A stretch of DNA of 64,000 bases. Origin: Strix aluco (lineage: Eukaryota; Chordata; Aves; Strigiformes; Strigidae). The stretch lies in the NCBI RefSeq assembly GCF_031877795.1, contig NC_133948.1, forward strand, positions 10,834,948 through 10,898,947. The letters run 5' to 3'. Both the position numbers and the translations under genes were made by a program. The notes under the pieces were generated by a model that ran no database searches, was not told the DNA's origin, and saw only the letters and a program-made list of their open reading frames with translations. Shown one piece after another: positions 10,210 through 21,580 of the stretch (its first letter is position 1; every line of letters begins with the position of its first letter).

Positions 10210-13200
10210 ACACCCCCCCACCCGGTAACGGGAGGGGTCATGGAGGAGGAGGAATGATTTCTGCTCCTGCGATGGCTTCTGCCTCCGTGGGAGACACTGA
10301 CCACAGCTCCCCCCGCTCCAAAATCGGGTTTGACTTTGCATTTCGGTTTGTCCCAGTTTGCTGCAGCCCAACTGGGACAACAAACACTTCCAAGGGTGAA
10401 CTGGTATCTCGCTGTCCCCAAATTCAGCACCTGCAGATCAAGCAACAGACCATCTCTGGAGTCACTAGCCCAAACGTGGCTTAGCTGGTTTCTGGGCTCC
10501 CACCACTGGGTGAGGAGCATGTTCTGCTGAGTGCTGTAGAGCCCCAGAGCCCAGGACGACGGAGCGGTCCGGGCAGGAGTGAAGAAACACCGGCTGGGTG
10601 CAGGCAGACCAGGCAGCGGGAGAGAGCAAGGAGGCACAGCCAGCAGGCGATGAGCAGAGCACAGCAGCTCTGCTCTGAAGGCTTCTGTCGTGACAAAGAG
10701 CTTCAAGGAGGGTGATGGGGTGGCTTTGCAAATGCTCAGAGGCTGCTTCTCCCAGGTGTGGAGTGGAGCAGGAGAGAGCATGAAGGGGCTTGTTGGAAAT
10801 GGGCGACGGAGACAGCCTCTGTTGCATGGGAGATGATGGGTGGAGGAGAGGTGGATAATGAAGGGCTGGGAGAGGGAAGATGAAGAGTCCACAAATGGGG
10901 CAGAGAAAAGAGGGTGCCAGGGAGGAGCACGGGGAGGAATGATGTGGTCTAAGCCATTGGCCAGCACAACAATTTTTACAGCAGCCCTCTGGATACAAAC
11001 CAGCAGATCAAGGAACGCTGTGCAAGGTGTGGACGTTGTTGGGAAGTAGGAATCCATGGAGAGATGATGATGATGAGCCCTCAAATCACAGACAGGCTGG
11101 ACGACGCCAGTTTTACCTTCAAACCAGTTTCCTGACAATCATCTCTTCCCTGGCACCCCAGCGGGTCTCCAGGGCCTCTGTGGGTCCATGTCTGCTCAAT
11201 ATCTCCCCAGGACGGGCCTGGCTGCCTGCTCCATCTTTGGATGTTCCTTATGCCCTGTGGAGTGAAACAAATTTCCAAAATTGAGAAGGATCCAGAAGTT
11301 GTCCAGGAAAAAAAAAAAAATTCCAGCTATGTTATGTCTCCAGGGCTGTGCTCATACATTCAGCAAGTTATGAAAACCAGCTCTTTGGGCTGGTTCATTG
11401 ACTGGCAGGAATTAGAGAGCTAAGTCACTGCAGGATTGGCAATTAGCTGCTGTGTAAGTGTTTTTGTAGAATCAAATTTCCAGCACGAGGGGAAGAGAAA
11501 AGTGTTTGTAGAGGCAGCCGCCCCCTCGGCGCGGGAGCTGGGCAGGCAGGGGGAGAGCTGCAGCTCCTACGCTTCTGAGGAAGGGGATTGTGCCTCAAAC
11601 AAACACAATTTTGGTCTCCTCTTCTGAGGGGTAACACCCTCAAATCCTTCTTCCTGCAGTGCCAGGGAGCTTGCCTGCCCTGGGAGCTGTGCTATGCAGT
11701 TCTGCTTTCAGCTGAAACAGCAGCATTTTATATTTGGCGTTTACCTGCCTTGCCCACTAATAGGAGAGGGGGCCAAGAAGTTGTAAAGCCAGAAGAATGT
11801 AACTGGAAAGCCCCTGCACCAGCAGCACCTGCATTTTTTCCATTTCCCAGCCATGCATCCTGGGGGAGTGGGGTTCCCTTCCCATGCAGTTCCATCCCAC
11901 CAAGCCTTGAGCACTTGCGGGGAAACAGAGGTCTTAAAGACATGAGAAAAAAAGACAAGGAGGGAAGAAAAGGGTGACCTCAGGGAGCCTCTCACTGCAA
12001 GGAAACCCGAGGGTGGGAGCTCAGCTCTCTGCCAGCAGCATGTGAGCACGGTCAAGCTCATCAGCATGTGGGGCTGGGGCTACCACACCACAGGCTCCTC
12101 TTCCCTCCTGGGTTGCCCCTAGTCCTAGGAAGAAGCTGGGCATGTGCTGGGGGGAGGAGAGGACAGACTTGCAAGGGGCGCAGGGAATGCCAGACCTCCA
12201 GCCGTAAGAAATCGCGGTTCATTAGTTCCACTACGCACAGAACAACTTGCTGAAGGAGCCTGGGTTTCAAGCTGAGAGAGTCCCTTTAAGCTGCGTCTGG
12301 GGGACCCTTTGATTTGGTTAATTAGACTCAAAAGTTTTTCTGTGGTGTGGGAGGCCGGGTATGTGCTGAGGAGCACAGCTACCCTGGGTTTACTAATGAG
12401 ATAATTTATTGTGGCTGTCTGAGAGGCTGAGTGTACACAACTCCACCCGCACACACACCACCCACTCCAAGCCCTCTGCTCCCAGCTGGAGAGTCCTCAG
12501 CACGGGAGGTGGAAGTACTGTGTTAGGTCTCCCTGGGCAGAGCCCTGCTGAGGGGCCATCCTCCCCTCCGGACTTGTGCAGCAGAGCCCCGTTTGCATCT
12601 AAATATCCTTGAAACAGTTTTCACTGCTTCCCTGGCCAACCTTCCTAATTCCCCTATTTTTCTGCCTAAATTTGATCTCTGATTCAAACAAGTAGCTTCA
12701 TTTCTGCCTCTCTCTCTTCCCCTGCTCCAGAAGATCCCTCCTTACATAGTTCAAGTGTCAGGGCTTGCCTACACTTGAATGTTAACTCTGGATTAAGGGA
12801 CATATAAATCTGAAAGACAGTAACTAATTCCTGAATAGTTCTGGAAAGATTTACTCAAAACCAGTCACTTCTGAGTAACTCGGTGCACTGGCTGGCCTGT
12901 ACGTTCCCTCCTGTTAGCAGCAGGATCAGGTAAGACAAAGTTTGTAAAAAGCAGGTCTGTTTTTCCCAACTGCTTTCTTGCCGTTGCTCTAAAAGCAGAT
13001 AATGATCTCCCCCTTCAGACTTTGCCTCACTTAAATCCTCACGCTGTCACAGCTGAAATGTGGCTACAAAGGGATCTAGGAATTCCCCAAGCGTTTGGAT
13101 TGCAAGGGGTTATTTCACAGGTAAGGAATGCAATACCCGGCCTCCCTGGGTCTCCTACCTGTGTCTGCCCCTCCATCGGTGACAGAGCACGGGTCTGTCT

Positions 13201-16200
13201 TTACCAGGCTGCAGTTTCACAGGGCGTTTGCTTAGGGAACAGTGCCACCCGCGAGTGGCACGTTTCCACAGAAGCCCTCTCCACGCAGCCATGCCACACT
13301 GCGGCGCACCCTGCCCCGTCCCTGCCACGGGCCACCGCCAGCAGGTAGCCATCTGGAGATGCTGACAGAGCCTCCTGCCTCCCGAGCTGCAGGTTTGCGC
13401 TTGGAGAACCCTAATTACTGCATGCAGGGGCAGATCTGGGCAGTGCTCTGGGTGTACCTGAATTTAAGTTATGTAGGTTAACAGCAAATTGCACGGGATG
13501 GTTGCTCGGGGATCTGGGCAAACTATTAAAAGCAGAAGAAAGCGTCTGATGAATTAGCCAATATTTTTGTTTGTGGACAATCCCCAGAAAAAAACAGAAC
13601 CAAAACCTCCAGTTCTTACCAATGTGTTTGCTACTCAGAATTACTCCATGAATCATATATGACTGAATGTATTGCAGTCAGTGGGTTTCTGGTGTCCTGC
13701 TTTTATTTTCATCTTTGAGCTCCGGCTAGTCCTAATTTTGCTTGTGCCGAGTGGCTGATTTCAGTCTCCCAAGTCCATACGGATCTTTCAGGTCAGATGT
13801 AAATATGCAAGTGCTACTTTTTTATCCTATAAAGTTTTTGCAAACAGAAGTTGCAACTGACAAATAATAATAAAAAAAAAGAAATGGAATTCACAGATTT
13901 TTCATGAGCACAGGGACACGTTTCCCACAGTCCTGCCTCACCGCCATTCCCCCGAGGGATAACAAAGCGGTAGCATCACTGGTAGGTGATTCTCGATGGC
14001 TTCGCCACGGCAGTGTGGCACACAGCTCTCTCACACGGGGTGCCACAGGCTTTGAGCACACTCTCCCCACACAGATCTCGTGCTGTCTGCATCCTTCCTC
14101 AGTCTCTTTTTAGCCAAAATACAATGTCTGAAATGAAGTGACTGTGCTGCAAGAGTCAGAGATGAGAAAAGGGAGGAATAAAAAAACACGGCGTCTAACT
14201 GGAGGAGCTGCAGATGGCCAGACGTGACTGCAAGGGAAGGGAAGGCAGCACTACAGAGTGCCGTTTCAGCTTTCAAGTCTTGTGCTCCCAGGATCTACAT
14301 GCCATTTCTTGGATGTGGTTTGCCCCGAGGGCAATCTCAACAGCTGTGAAGTTTCAGCAGATGAACAATGTAGTTTTCAATAAATTTCACCAAGCAAGCT
14401 TGATTTTAACTCATTCATGCTAGTCGACTTCTGGTCTGAAGGCTCTTCCAGACCTGAATCCATTCAGATCACAAGTGTTTTCCATTTGAACCCCAGGGCC
14501 TGACTGCTGGAGCACACCTGAGCTAGACTGCTCTGCTCTGGGTTTCCAGAGAGCTCTTTCCCACCAGAAGAGGCTTCTCTCAGCCATGCCCATGGGTCTT
14601 GGGAGGTGTAGGTACATCTCTGCCACTTAAACCCACCCTGGTGCCCTGTGGGTGGAGGAAGGTACCAAATGTGGAATGTGGATGCCCTCACCTCCTGGTG
14701 GGGAAAAAGAAGGTGGTAGAAAAAAAACTTTTCCAAATATTTTCTTCCTCAGTGGCAGCTGCATCTCAGAAGTTCAATTTCCTTGGTATTCACACATCCA
14801 GACACGGGGCTTGCACTCTCAGAGGAATGTTCTGATCCCAACTGAAGGCTGCAACTGAAAGAAGGGCTTTTGTGTCCCAAAATTCCTGTTGGACCTAGCC
14901 AAGAAACTACCTCTTCCAAAACATCTCTGGTGCATCCTCAGATCATAAGGATGACAATTACTGTGAGCTCTGTCAATTCACCTGCTAAGTATGGGACAAG
15001 ATGGCAAACCTGAGCCCGGAGATTTTGTTTTGTTTTCTTCATGGCTGCAGAGCACCCTGTGAGCAGTGCAGCTACAAAGGCAGCGCAGGTTTGTTCCATG
15101 TGTGTCTGGAGGATCTGAGCAGTGAGACAGTGCCCTTTTGCTGCCTTTCCTCCGGCTGGGATCTGCCGGGTGGTTTCAGGAAGTCCGAAGCAGCGAGCTC
15201 ACACCCCTTGCAGGAGATAACAGTGCTGAGTGGGCCCTGGAGGGATCTCACACCTTTACAAGCTCCCTGCTTTACCTGCGCTGTCCCGGTCAATGGGCTT
15301 GGGGCTTAGCATTTCCTCCTCACCCAAAAAGTCTGCCCAGAGGCCATTCCCTTCCACTTGCACAGCTGCTCCCTGGCTGGTCTGGTTTCCCCCTCTCTGG
15401 TGCAGACAGGCAGTAAACATCTCCCAGAGCTGCGCTCCCTGGTTCCCCCAGCACAGCTCCGAGGGGAGTGCTGAATGCTCCAAGACATCTGTAGTAAAGA
15501 CGACACGTAAGCAAATACGGAAGCAAGGATGGGGTCTGTGTGTAAGGCAGAGGCATCCATGACCTTTTAGGAAGCTGTTAGCACCAACCCATGAACAGCT
15601 ACTGCTTTGAACTAGAATATTACAGTAACTACCTGCCCCCATCTCCCCCTTCCCAAGCAAAGACATAGCCCATACGGCAGCCACAGAGATCTTGTGCAAT
15701 TCTGCAGCCCCTACACAAAGAGTTCACAGCCACCTGTGATTCAGGGTCCTTTGGCTCAGCTCTCCTAAACATCTCCAGAGTTTTAATCACCACATTGCTC
15801 TCCCTGCCCTACTGAGGCTGTCCAGCCATCAGCTTCCAACATCTCTCTCAGCCAGAAACTAAATACTGGAGCCCATCTTATCTTTCCTCTGTAAAAAAAA
15901 ATGGTAGCGTCTCCTCTTCACATGAAGGGTTAATAACTTGTGCAAAAGCACAAGGAAGCCTGGTCATGTACTCCAATTTGTCATGATTTCTACTGAAGTG
16001 CTCTTTTCAGCTGCATTCTCCACCACAGAGAGTGCTGAGCTCAATGCAGAGACCATCCATGGGCTCCTCCATAGGAACAGTGCATACATCCTCTTCTGTA
16101 GGAACAGCCCGGCCTTGGCAAAATCAGTGGTCTGAGCAAACACCACAGCTCTCTGTAAAGGCTGGGCACTGTGTGTGCCGTGCTGGATTCATTCCCAGCC

Positions 16201-19200
16201 TTGTGTAAGCTCTTGTGGTGCTCCTTTTAGACTGTTCCTTGGAGTCTTCAGTTTGGTCTCTGGGTGCTTCCCTGGATCTGAGGCTTCTTACACTGAGTTT
16301 GGGATAATGCAGTCTGAGAGTTCAGCAACTGCTGCCCCAGAGAAAGTGGAAAAACATCTTGGGACCTGAGCTCTGCCACAGTCTGGCAGCCAATTTATTA
16401 GAGTCACATTTATTAGTGGGTCACAGATGCATCCTACCCCACAGCATCTAGAGTTCCAAATTGCAGGGCACTGCATCACTGCTGCATAATCTAACAGTTG
16501 TGAGAACCACTTTGCATCCCGATGGGAGCCAAGAGAGCACTCACCCCAACCAAAACCCACACCTCCATGATCTCCCTTCCTGGTTAACTCCTCTGCACTG
16601 AGTTTGCTTGCTCTCCTGTCATTCTTCCCTCCTGGCTCACATCCTTACTGCTCTCACATGCCTTCAGTCAGTCAGAGCCCACAGCACTGCCCCGGTGCCG
16701 GGCAGATGCCCTGTGCGTGCCTAGTTCTGTCCACCCGGCACCAACCAGCCCAGCTACTCCCCTGCCGTGCCCACAGCCGCCCCCCGGTCCCACCGAGATG
16801 CGAGGAGCACCATCTCCTTGCTACTGCTGGCCCTGGCTTGCCAAGCTGGCCTGCACATCCGGGGGATGGCCACCTTCCACTCATCATGGGAAAAGCACAT
16901 CGTGAGATGATGCCAGAGCAATGTGGAGGGGCAGGAGGGTCCCGGCAGCAGCGAGGCGGTGCCGAGGGGGGCTGGGGGAGTGGTACCCATTCCAGGGAGG
17001 TGAGTTCAGTGCATTTGCTGAGGAGGGGGGAGAGGGGGGTTGGTGAGGGGCTTGGCTGCTCTGAGCAGAAATGTGCGTGAAGAAAAGCCCCTACCCACAC
17101 CCTGAATTCCACAGCTCAGCTCCAGGGACAGGGGGAGGGAGAGAGGACAGGATGGGACATTTCCAGCAGACCTGTGACTTGTTTGTAAAAGCCTCATCTC
17201 ACAAGCCCTGCCTGCCTCCTCCCCCATCGCCTCCACTGCTCACACTGGGTTTTATTAATGCAGTCCCCCTTAGGCTAGAGGGAATCACATCCCAGGAGAC
17301 ATTCCAGTCTCAGCTCAGCTTCGGAGGGGATCAGAGGGAGCCAAGGGTGGGGGGCGTTTCACCAGGACGTTTCATTTGCGGAGATCTGGCAGGTCGAGAG
17401 CGCTGCAAGACGGCACTAGCAGCCTCCTTATCAGACACTGAGCAGCCGCAGGCTGGAGTTGAGTCTCTGCTCAGCTCATTATCTCCCAGTCACTTCTGCT
17501 CTGTCCAGGATGATGGCTGGAAGCTCTTAACCTGGGCTCTGCCGGGTGCTGGGTGCACGGCCGGGCACAGGGAGTCTGGGCAGGGAGTCTCGCCCTTTTG
17601 CTCAGGTGATGAACACAACTGTTGGTGACATGCAGCTGGGTCCAGGCTGCCGCAGGGGCTCAGCCGGGGTCAGCACCCTTCCCTGAGCACCAACAGGGCC
17701 TCAACCACCAGCTCCTCGCAGCCATCGCACTCTGCACCAGTCGGGGCTGACACCTCTCGCCAGGAATGGGAGCTGGCTCCCCGGCGTCTGGCTCCTCAGG
17801 TGAATTGTGGTGTGCCCTGAACCTATGCCAGGAAAATGCCAGCAGATGAAACTTTGTCTCAGGCCAAGAGACACGAAGATGGATGTGTTTTCCTTGCCTG
17901 GCTTATCTTGCAGGCAGTGCTTCTCACCGGAGCCCGGCACTGTTTGTGTGTGCTAGGCTCCTGGCACAGGGGCAGGAGATGATTAGACAACAAACACTGT
18001 GGCGTACCTCTCCCAGGGCTGCAGCCTGCTCCTGCCCTGCCGAGACCACGGCCCGGCAGGGAGTTACTTCTCAGGGGCCAAATCCCAGGGCTGGCTGCAG
18101 CTGCACCAGGGCTGCAGGGGGAAAAGGGGGAGGAAGAGCCGCATGACCCTGCAGCTGCTCGGGCACCACGTGAGCTGCAGTGCGAGCTACACAGGGATGG
18201 GGCTGCGGGTGCCTTAGCTGCTCCCCCAGGGACCCACTCCTGGGCTGGACCCCTGCGCAGATGCGGTTCACCTCTGCAAGGTGAGGGGCAGGACAGTCCT
18301 GCCACCAGCTTGCTTGTTCCTAGATTGGAGGAGGCAGCGGTGCCCACCCAGCAGCCCTGCAGGGAGTCAAGTACTCAGCTCCACTCATGCCTCTTGGTTT
18401 CAGAAGGCCAAATTTGCCCTAACTCCACGTCATCTTCTTGCCTCCTCCCCATGCCCATGCTTTGGGTTGCCAGCTGAGGAGGAGAACCAGGTAATTCAAG
18501 GCCGGTTCAAGAAATACTCCTGATCCCTGGTGTTTACAAGGCAGTTCACTGTGCATGACCCCCAGCCTTGTTTGCACCTACCACCACCTGTGCAAACACC
18601 CACTTTGGCTGCCCAGGAGAAAATAAGATGCCAGGGCCAAAGAAAATGTGAATCTGAAAGCAAGAGGGTGAGAACGGAGACTTGCCTGCTGGGGATGTGT
18701 CCCTGTTTGTCACCCACTGAGCAGTGATGCTGGAGACATCAATTCATGAGGCCACCACCTGCAGAGAGAAGAGGAAAGACATTAGGGGAGAGAAATCAAA
18801 GGGGTTTCTCTGTCCTGGGGATTTGGCTCCTGGACCCTTTTCCAGCTGCTCAGGGAAATACCCAGGAGGTGTAAAGCTCCATGCTGACTTTGTAGGGAAC
18901 CTAAAGCCAGGTCCCCAGCCACACAGAATACAGCTGTGAAAGTCACACCAGGGAGGTGGCAGAAAACAAAGGACTTCGGACAGACAGGCTTAATCCATTT
19001 AAATTCAGTTTCTCTCTCACTTCCCCCGCTTTCCCCTTAGCTCTCATCAGAGACCTCTTCCCCCTCCTCCTCTCAGTCCCAAGTGCCTCACAGCAGTTTC
19101 ACACCCAAGTGGCCCATGGACTGAATTCCACCCCTTTGCTGCTTACAGCAGAGCAGAATCAGACCCGGTGTTCCCTTCCTCCCTCTTGCACAGTCTCTTT

Positions 19201-21180
19201 CCACCAAACACCTGCAGGGGAGGGGGCTGCTGAGAGGTGAGTCCCCACTGGTGACTCCAGTTGAGACTCACGTCATGATGCCGCTTCACCTGCCCAGGCG
19301 TTCACAAGGTTCCTCCTTGCTGGAAAGCCTTAGGGGAGGGGAAGGAGAGCTAATGCTTGTGGCCAGAAGGGCTTGGAAAACCCCTGACAGCTCTGCCGCT
19401 CTCTAGGACTGGAAGGCATTGAGGCAGGTGCCAAGCGAGAAGAGCCATGCATGGGGACACTGTATCAGCAACATCAGTGACCGGTGGGACCTCCAGATTG
19501 CGAAGGCTTCCACTGAGCTCCTGCAGCCATCATGAGATCCCTGAACCCCAAATTTGGCTCCAGCCTGGCAGGAGCTGCAGGAAAGCGAGCAGACAGTGCC
19601 TGCACTGGGAGATGTCAGGCTGTCAGTGCTCTGGGGCTGGGGTGGGAGCCCTGTCTCATCTGCCAGCAGCCTCTGTACATTCAGCAAGCTGCAAACTGAG
19701 GTAGGGACGAGGACTGCATGGAGAGACAGTGGCTGAGAGAGCTCCCAGCACAGGAGCACTAGCAAAAAGGACTTCTGCAGGCTGTGCATAGGGCCCTCTG
19801 CAGAAGTTGGGCACACAAGCCCCCAACCCACCCAATGGGCCATTTTCCTGCTGCTAAACATCTACTTGCTTGGCTGGGAAATACTTGTAATCCCAAACAC
19901 ACCATGCACTTTCTTTTGTGTTAAGTGCCTTGGCAAGAGCCAGTAGTTCTCACACGCAGTCCCATCTCTGCAAGGACCATTTTCCCAGAACACCCCCTTC
20001 AAAAATCTCCCTTTATTAAGAAGAGCCAAACTGCCTGTTGCTGCCTCACAGGCTGCTCCCACGCCTCTCCCCGCTTCCCCAGGGCACCAACAGGCTCCAC
20101 TGCCATGGGCTGGAAGGCACCGAGCTCCCAGAGACACCAGCATTCAAAGAAAAGACACTAAAGAAAAGAGAGACAAAGGCAGGAAAGCTTTTCTTGCTGG
20201 GACCCAGCTGTCTGGCTCAAAGCAAGGCAAAAAAGTAGGATCTGCTCTGCATTCCTGGGGCACAGACAGAATAGCAGGAGAAGGGTAAATTCCACAATGT
20301 AAAGTCTGAGCCCCATGAACAGCAGCTCCTTGCTTCTTCCCTTTTGCTTTTTCCTTCCTTCCTTCTCTTTCCCCTCTTACAAGTAAGGCCTCAGGGATAC
20401 ACCAAACACACTGCTCCGGTGCGGGGACATCTCGCTAACAGCCCACTAGCTAAGCACTAAGGCACCTTCCAAGCATGGCCACAACCAGGCTCTTTCTTCT
20501 CACATCTGCTTACCGTACCCAGTATTTACATCCTCAGTATGGTTCCCATAAAACAAAACATGAACAACTGATCACAAACAAATAAACCAGTAATACAGTC
20601 CGGGATGTCAGGAAGCCTTACCCGCTGCCTGCACACTAGCCCAGGCAGCTGGAGATCAAAGTTTTCTTATTTGCATACATTTCTTGAAATAATTTGCCGC
20701 TAAACTCAGTCTACTGAGGGGATGCTGACACAGTCCAGGGCTTCTCCGATAGAAACAGGAACTAAGAAACCAGATCTGTGCATTGCTGCCTCCATCTCCA
20801 GGTGGCTGAGCAGATGGAGGCTTTGGCATCTCCAAAATGGGGGGCTGCTCCCTTCCTTCCCCTTCCTCAGCATCCCGCCCAGGGAAAGCCTTTTTGTGGA
20901 GGGAAAGTGAAGGGCTAGTCGCACGCACATGGCTCCAGCAGAGCCCCTGCACGGGCAAAGCAGGGCTGCAAACACATTTTGTGCATTAAACCCAGAGATT
21001 AGTGAGGACTGAGAGGTCTGGGCGGGCACTGAGGGTCTATGAGGACCCTCAGAGGTGAAAGACATCTTTGAACTGACCCGTTTAACGCCATCCCAATCCG
21101 CACAGAAACCAGTTGCAAGGTTGGAAGCACTGACACCGGCCGTCGGTAACTCCAGCCGCTGCTTGGAGATGCCAAAACCC
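10210..21180. other. Intergenic region between CHCHD10 and MMP11, no gene recognised
   Basis: These 11 kb hold only short open frames with no recognisable similarity. Notable stretches are a purine-rich GA/GGA block around 10800-10960, an AT-richer block at about 13500-13900 and a CTTC-type microsatellite near 20350-20365. In human the two flanking genes are also neighbours, so no gene is expected. The region probably carries regulatory DNA for MMP11, but no specific element can be assigned from sequence alone. Confidence 0.5.
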
Positions 21181-21296
21181 GGCGGCGAGGCAGAATATCC
21201 CCCCTCTCCGAGGAGCAGTGCATGGCTCCAGGGACCTCCACAGCCTGCTCCGGGCGGGGGGGACACACGGTTGCACAGGGGCCGGGGCCAGGCAGG

Positions 21297-21393
21297 CGCG
21301 GGAGGGGGGTCCCGCCCGTCCCGCCCCGCTCCGCCCCGCCGCCGGGGGCGGCGGGGCGGAGCGGGGCGGGACGGGCGGGACCCCCCTCCCGCG
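21297..21393. repeat. 97-bp perfect palindrome (47-bp arms, 3-bp loop)
   Basis: Bases 21297-21343 are the exact reverse complement of 21347-21393, checked base by base, with GGG as the only unpaired centre. Each arm carries GC-box motifs. Outside the arms an imperfect inverted similarity continues, for example a G-run followed by GACAC at about 21256-21266 against GTGTCCCCCC at about 21407-21416. The original inverted duplication therefore looks larger, about 180 bp, with later small deletions. It lies about 110 bp upstream of the MMP11 TATA-like element. Confidence 0.95.
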
Positions 21394-21502
21394 ATGCCGC
21401 CGTGCCGTGTCCCCCCGGCCCGTAGAGCCACGGCTCGGGGAGAACAAAAGGCAGGAGCGGGAGGAGGCGCGGGGAGGAGGGCAGGCGGCCACGGGGGGGG
21501 GG

Positions 21503-21510
21503 ATAAAAGG
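21503..21510 (+). promoter_or_regulatory. TATA-like element of MMP11
   Basis: The sequence ATAAAAGG, preceded by a G run, lies 71 bp before the proposed MMP11 ATG at 21581. A start site about 25-30 bp downstream would give a short 5' UTR of about 45 nt. A TATA-type promoter fits a tightly regulated, inducible stromal protease. Confidence 0.5.
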
Positions 21511-21580
21511 CTCAGCGGGGACCCCCCCCCTCCTCCCCAACAATCTCCACCCTATGTCTGAACCCGTTCCGCCGCCCGGT

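Noticed and set aside
9411-11138. Long minus-strand open frame of 575 codons
   Set aside because: It runs through the CHCHD10 CpG island and its upstream flank. Its length reflects GC-rich sequence with few stop codons. It has no family similarity, and part of it overlaps real CHCHD10 exon 1 in another frame.
20669-20676. Exact octamer ATTTGCAT (another at 32907-32914)
   Set aside because: About two exact octamers are expected by chance in 64 kb counting both strands, and neither lies in a B-cell gene promoter.
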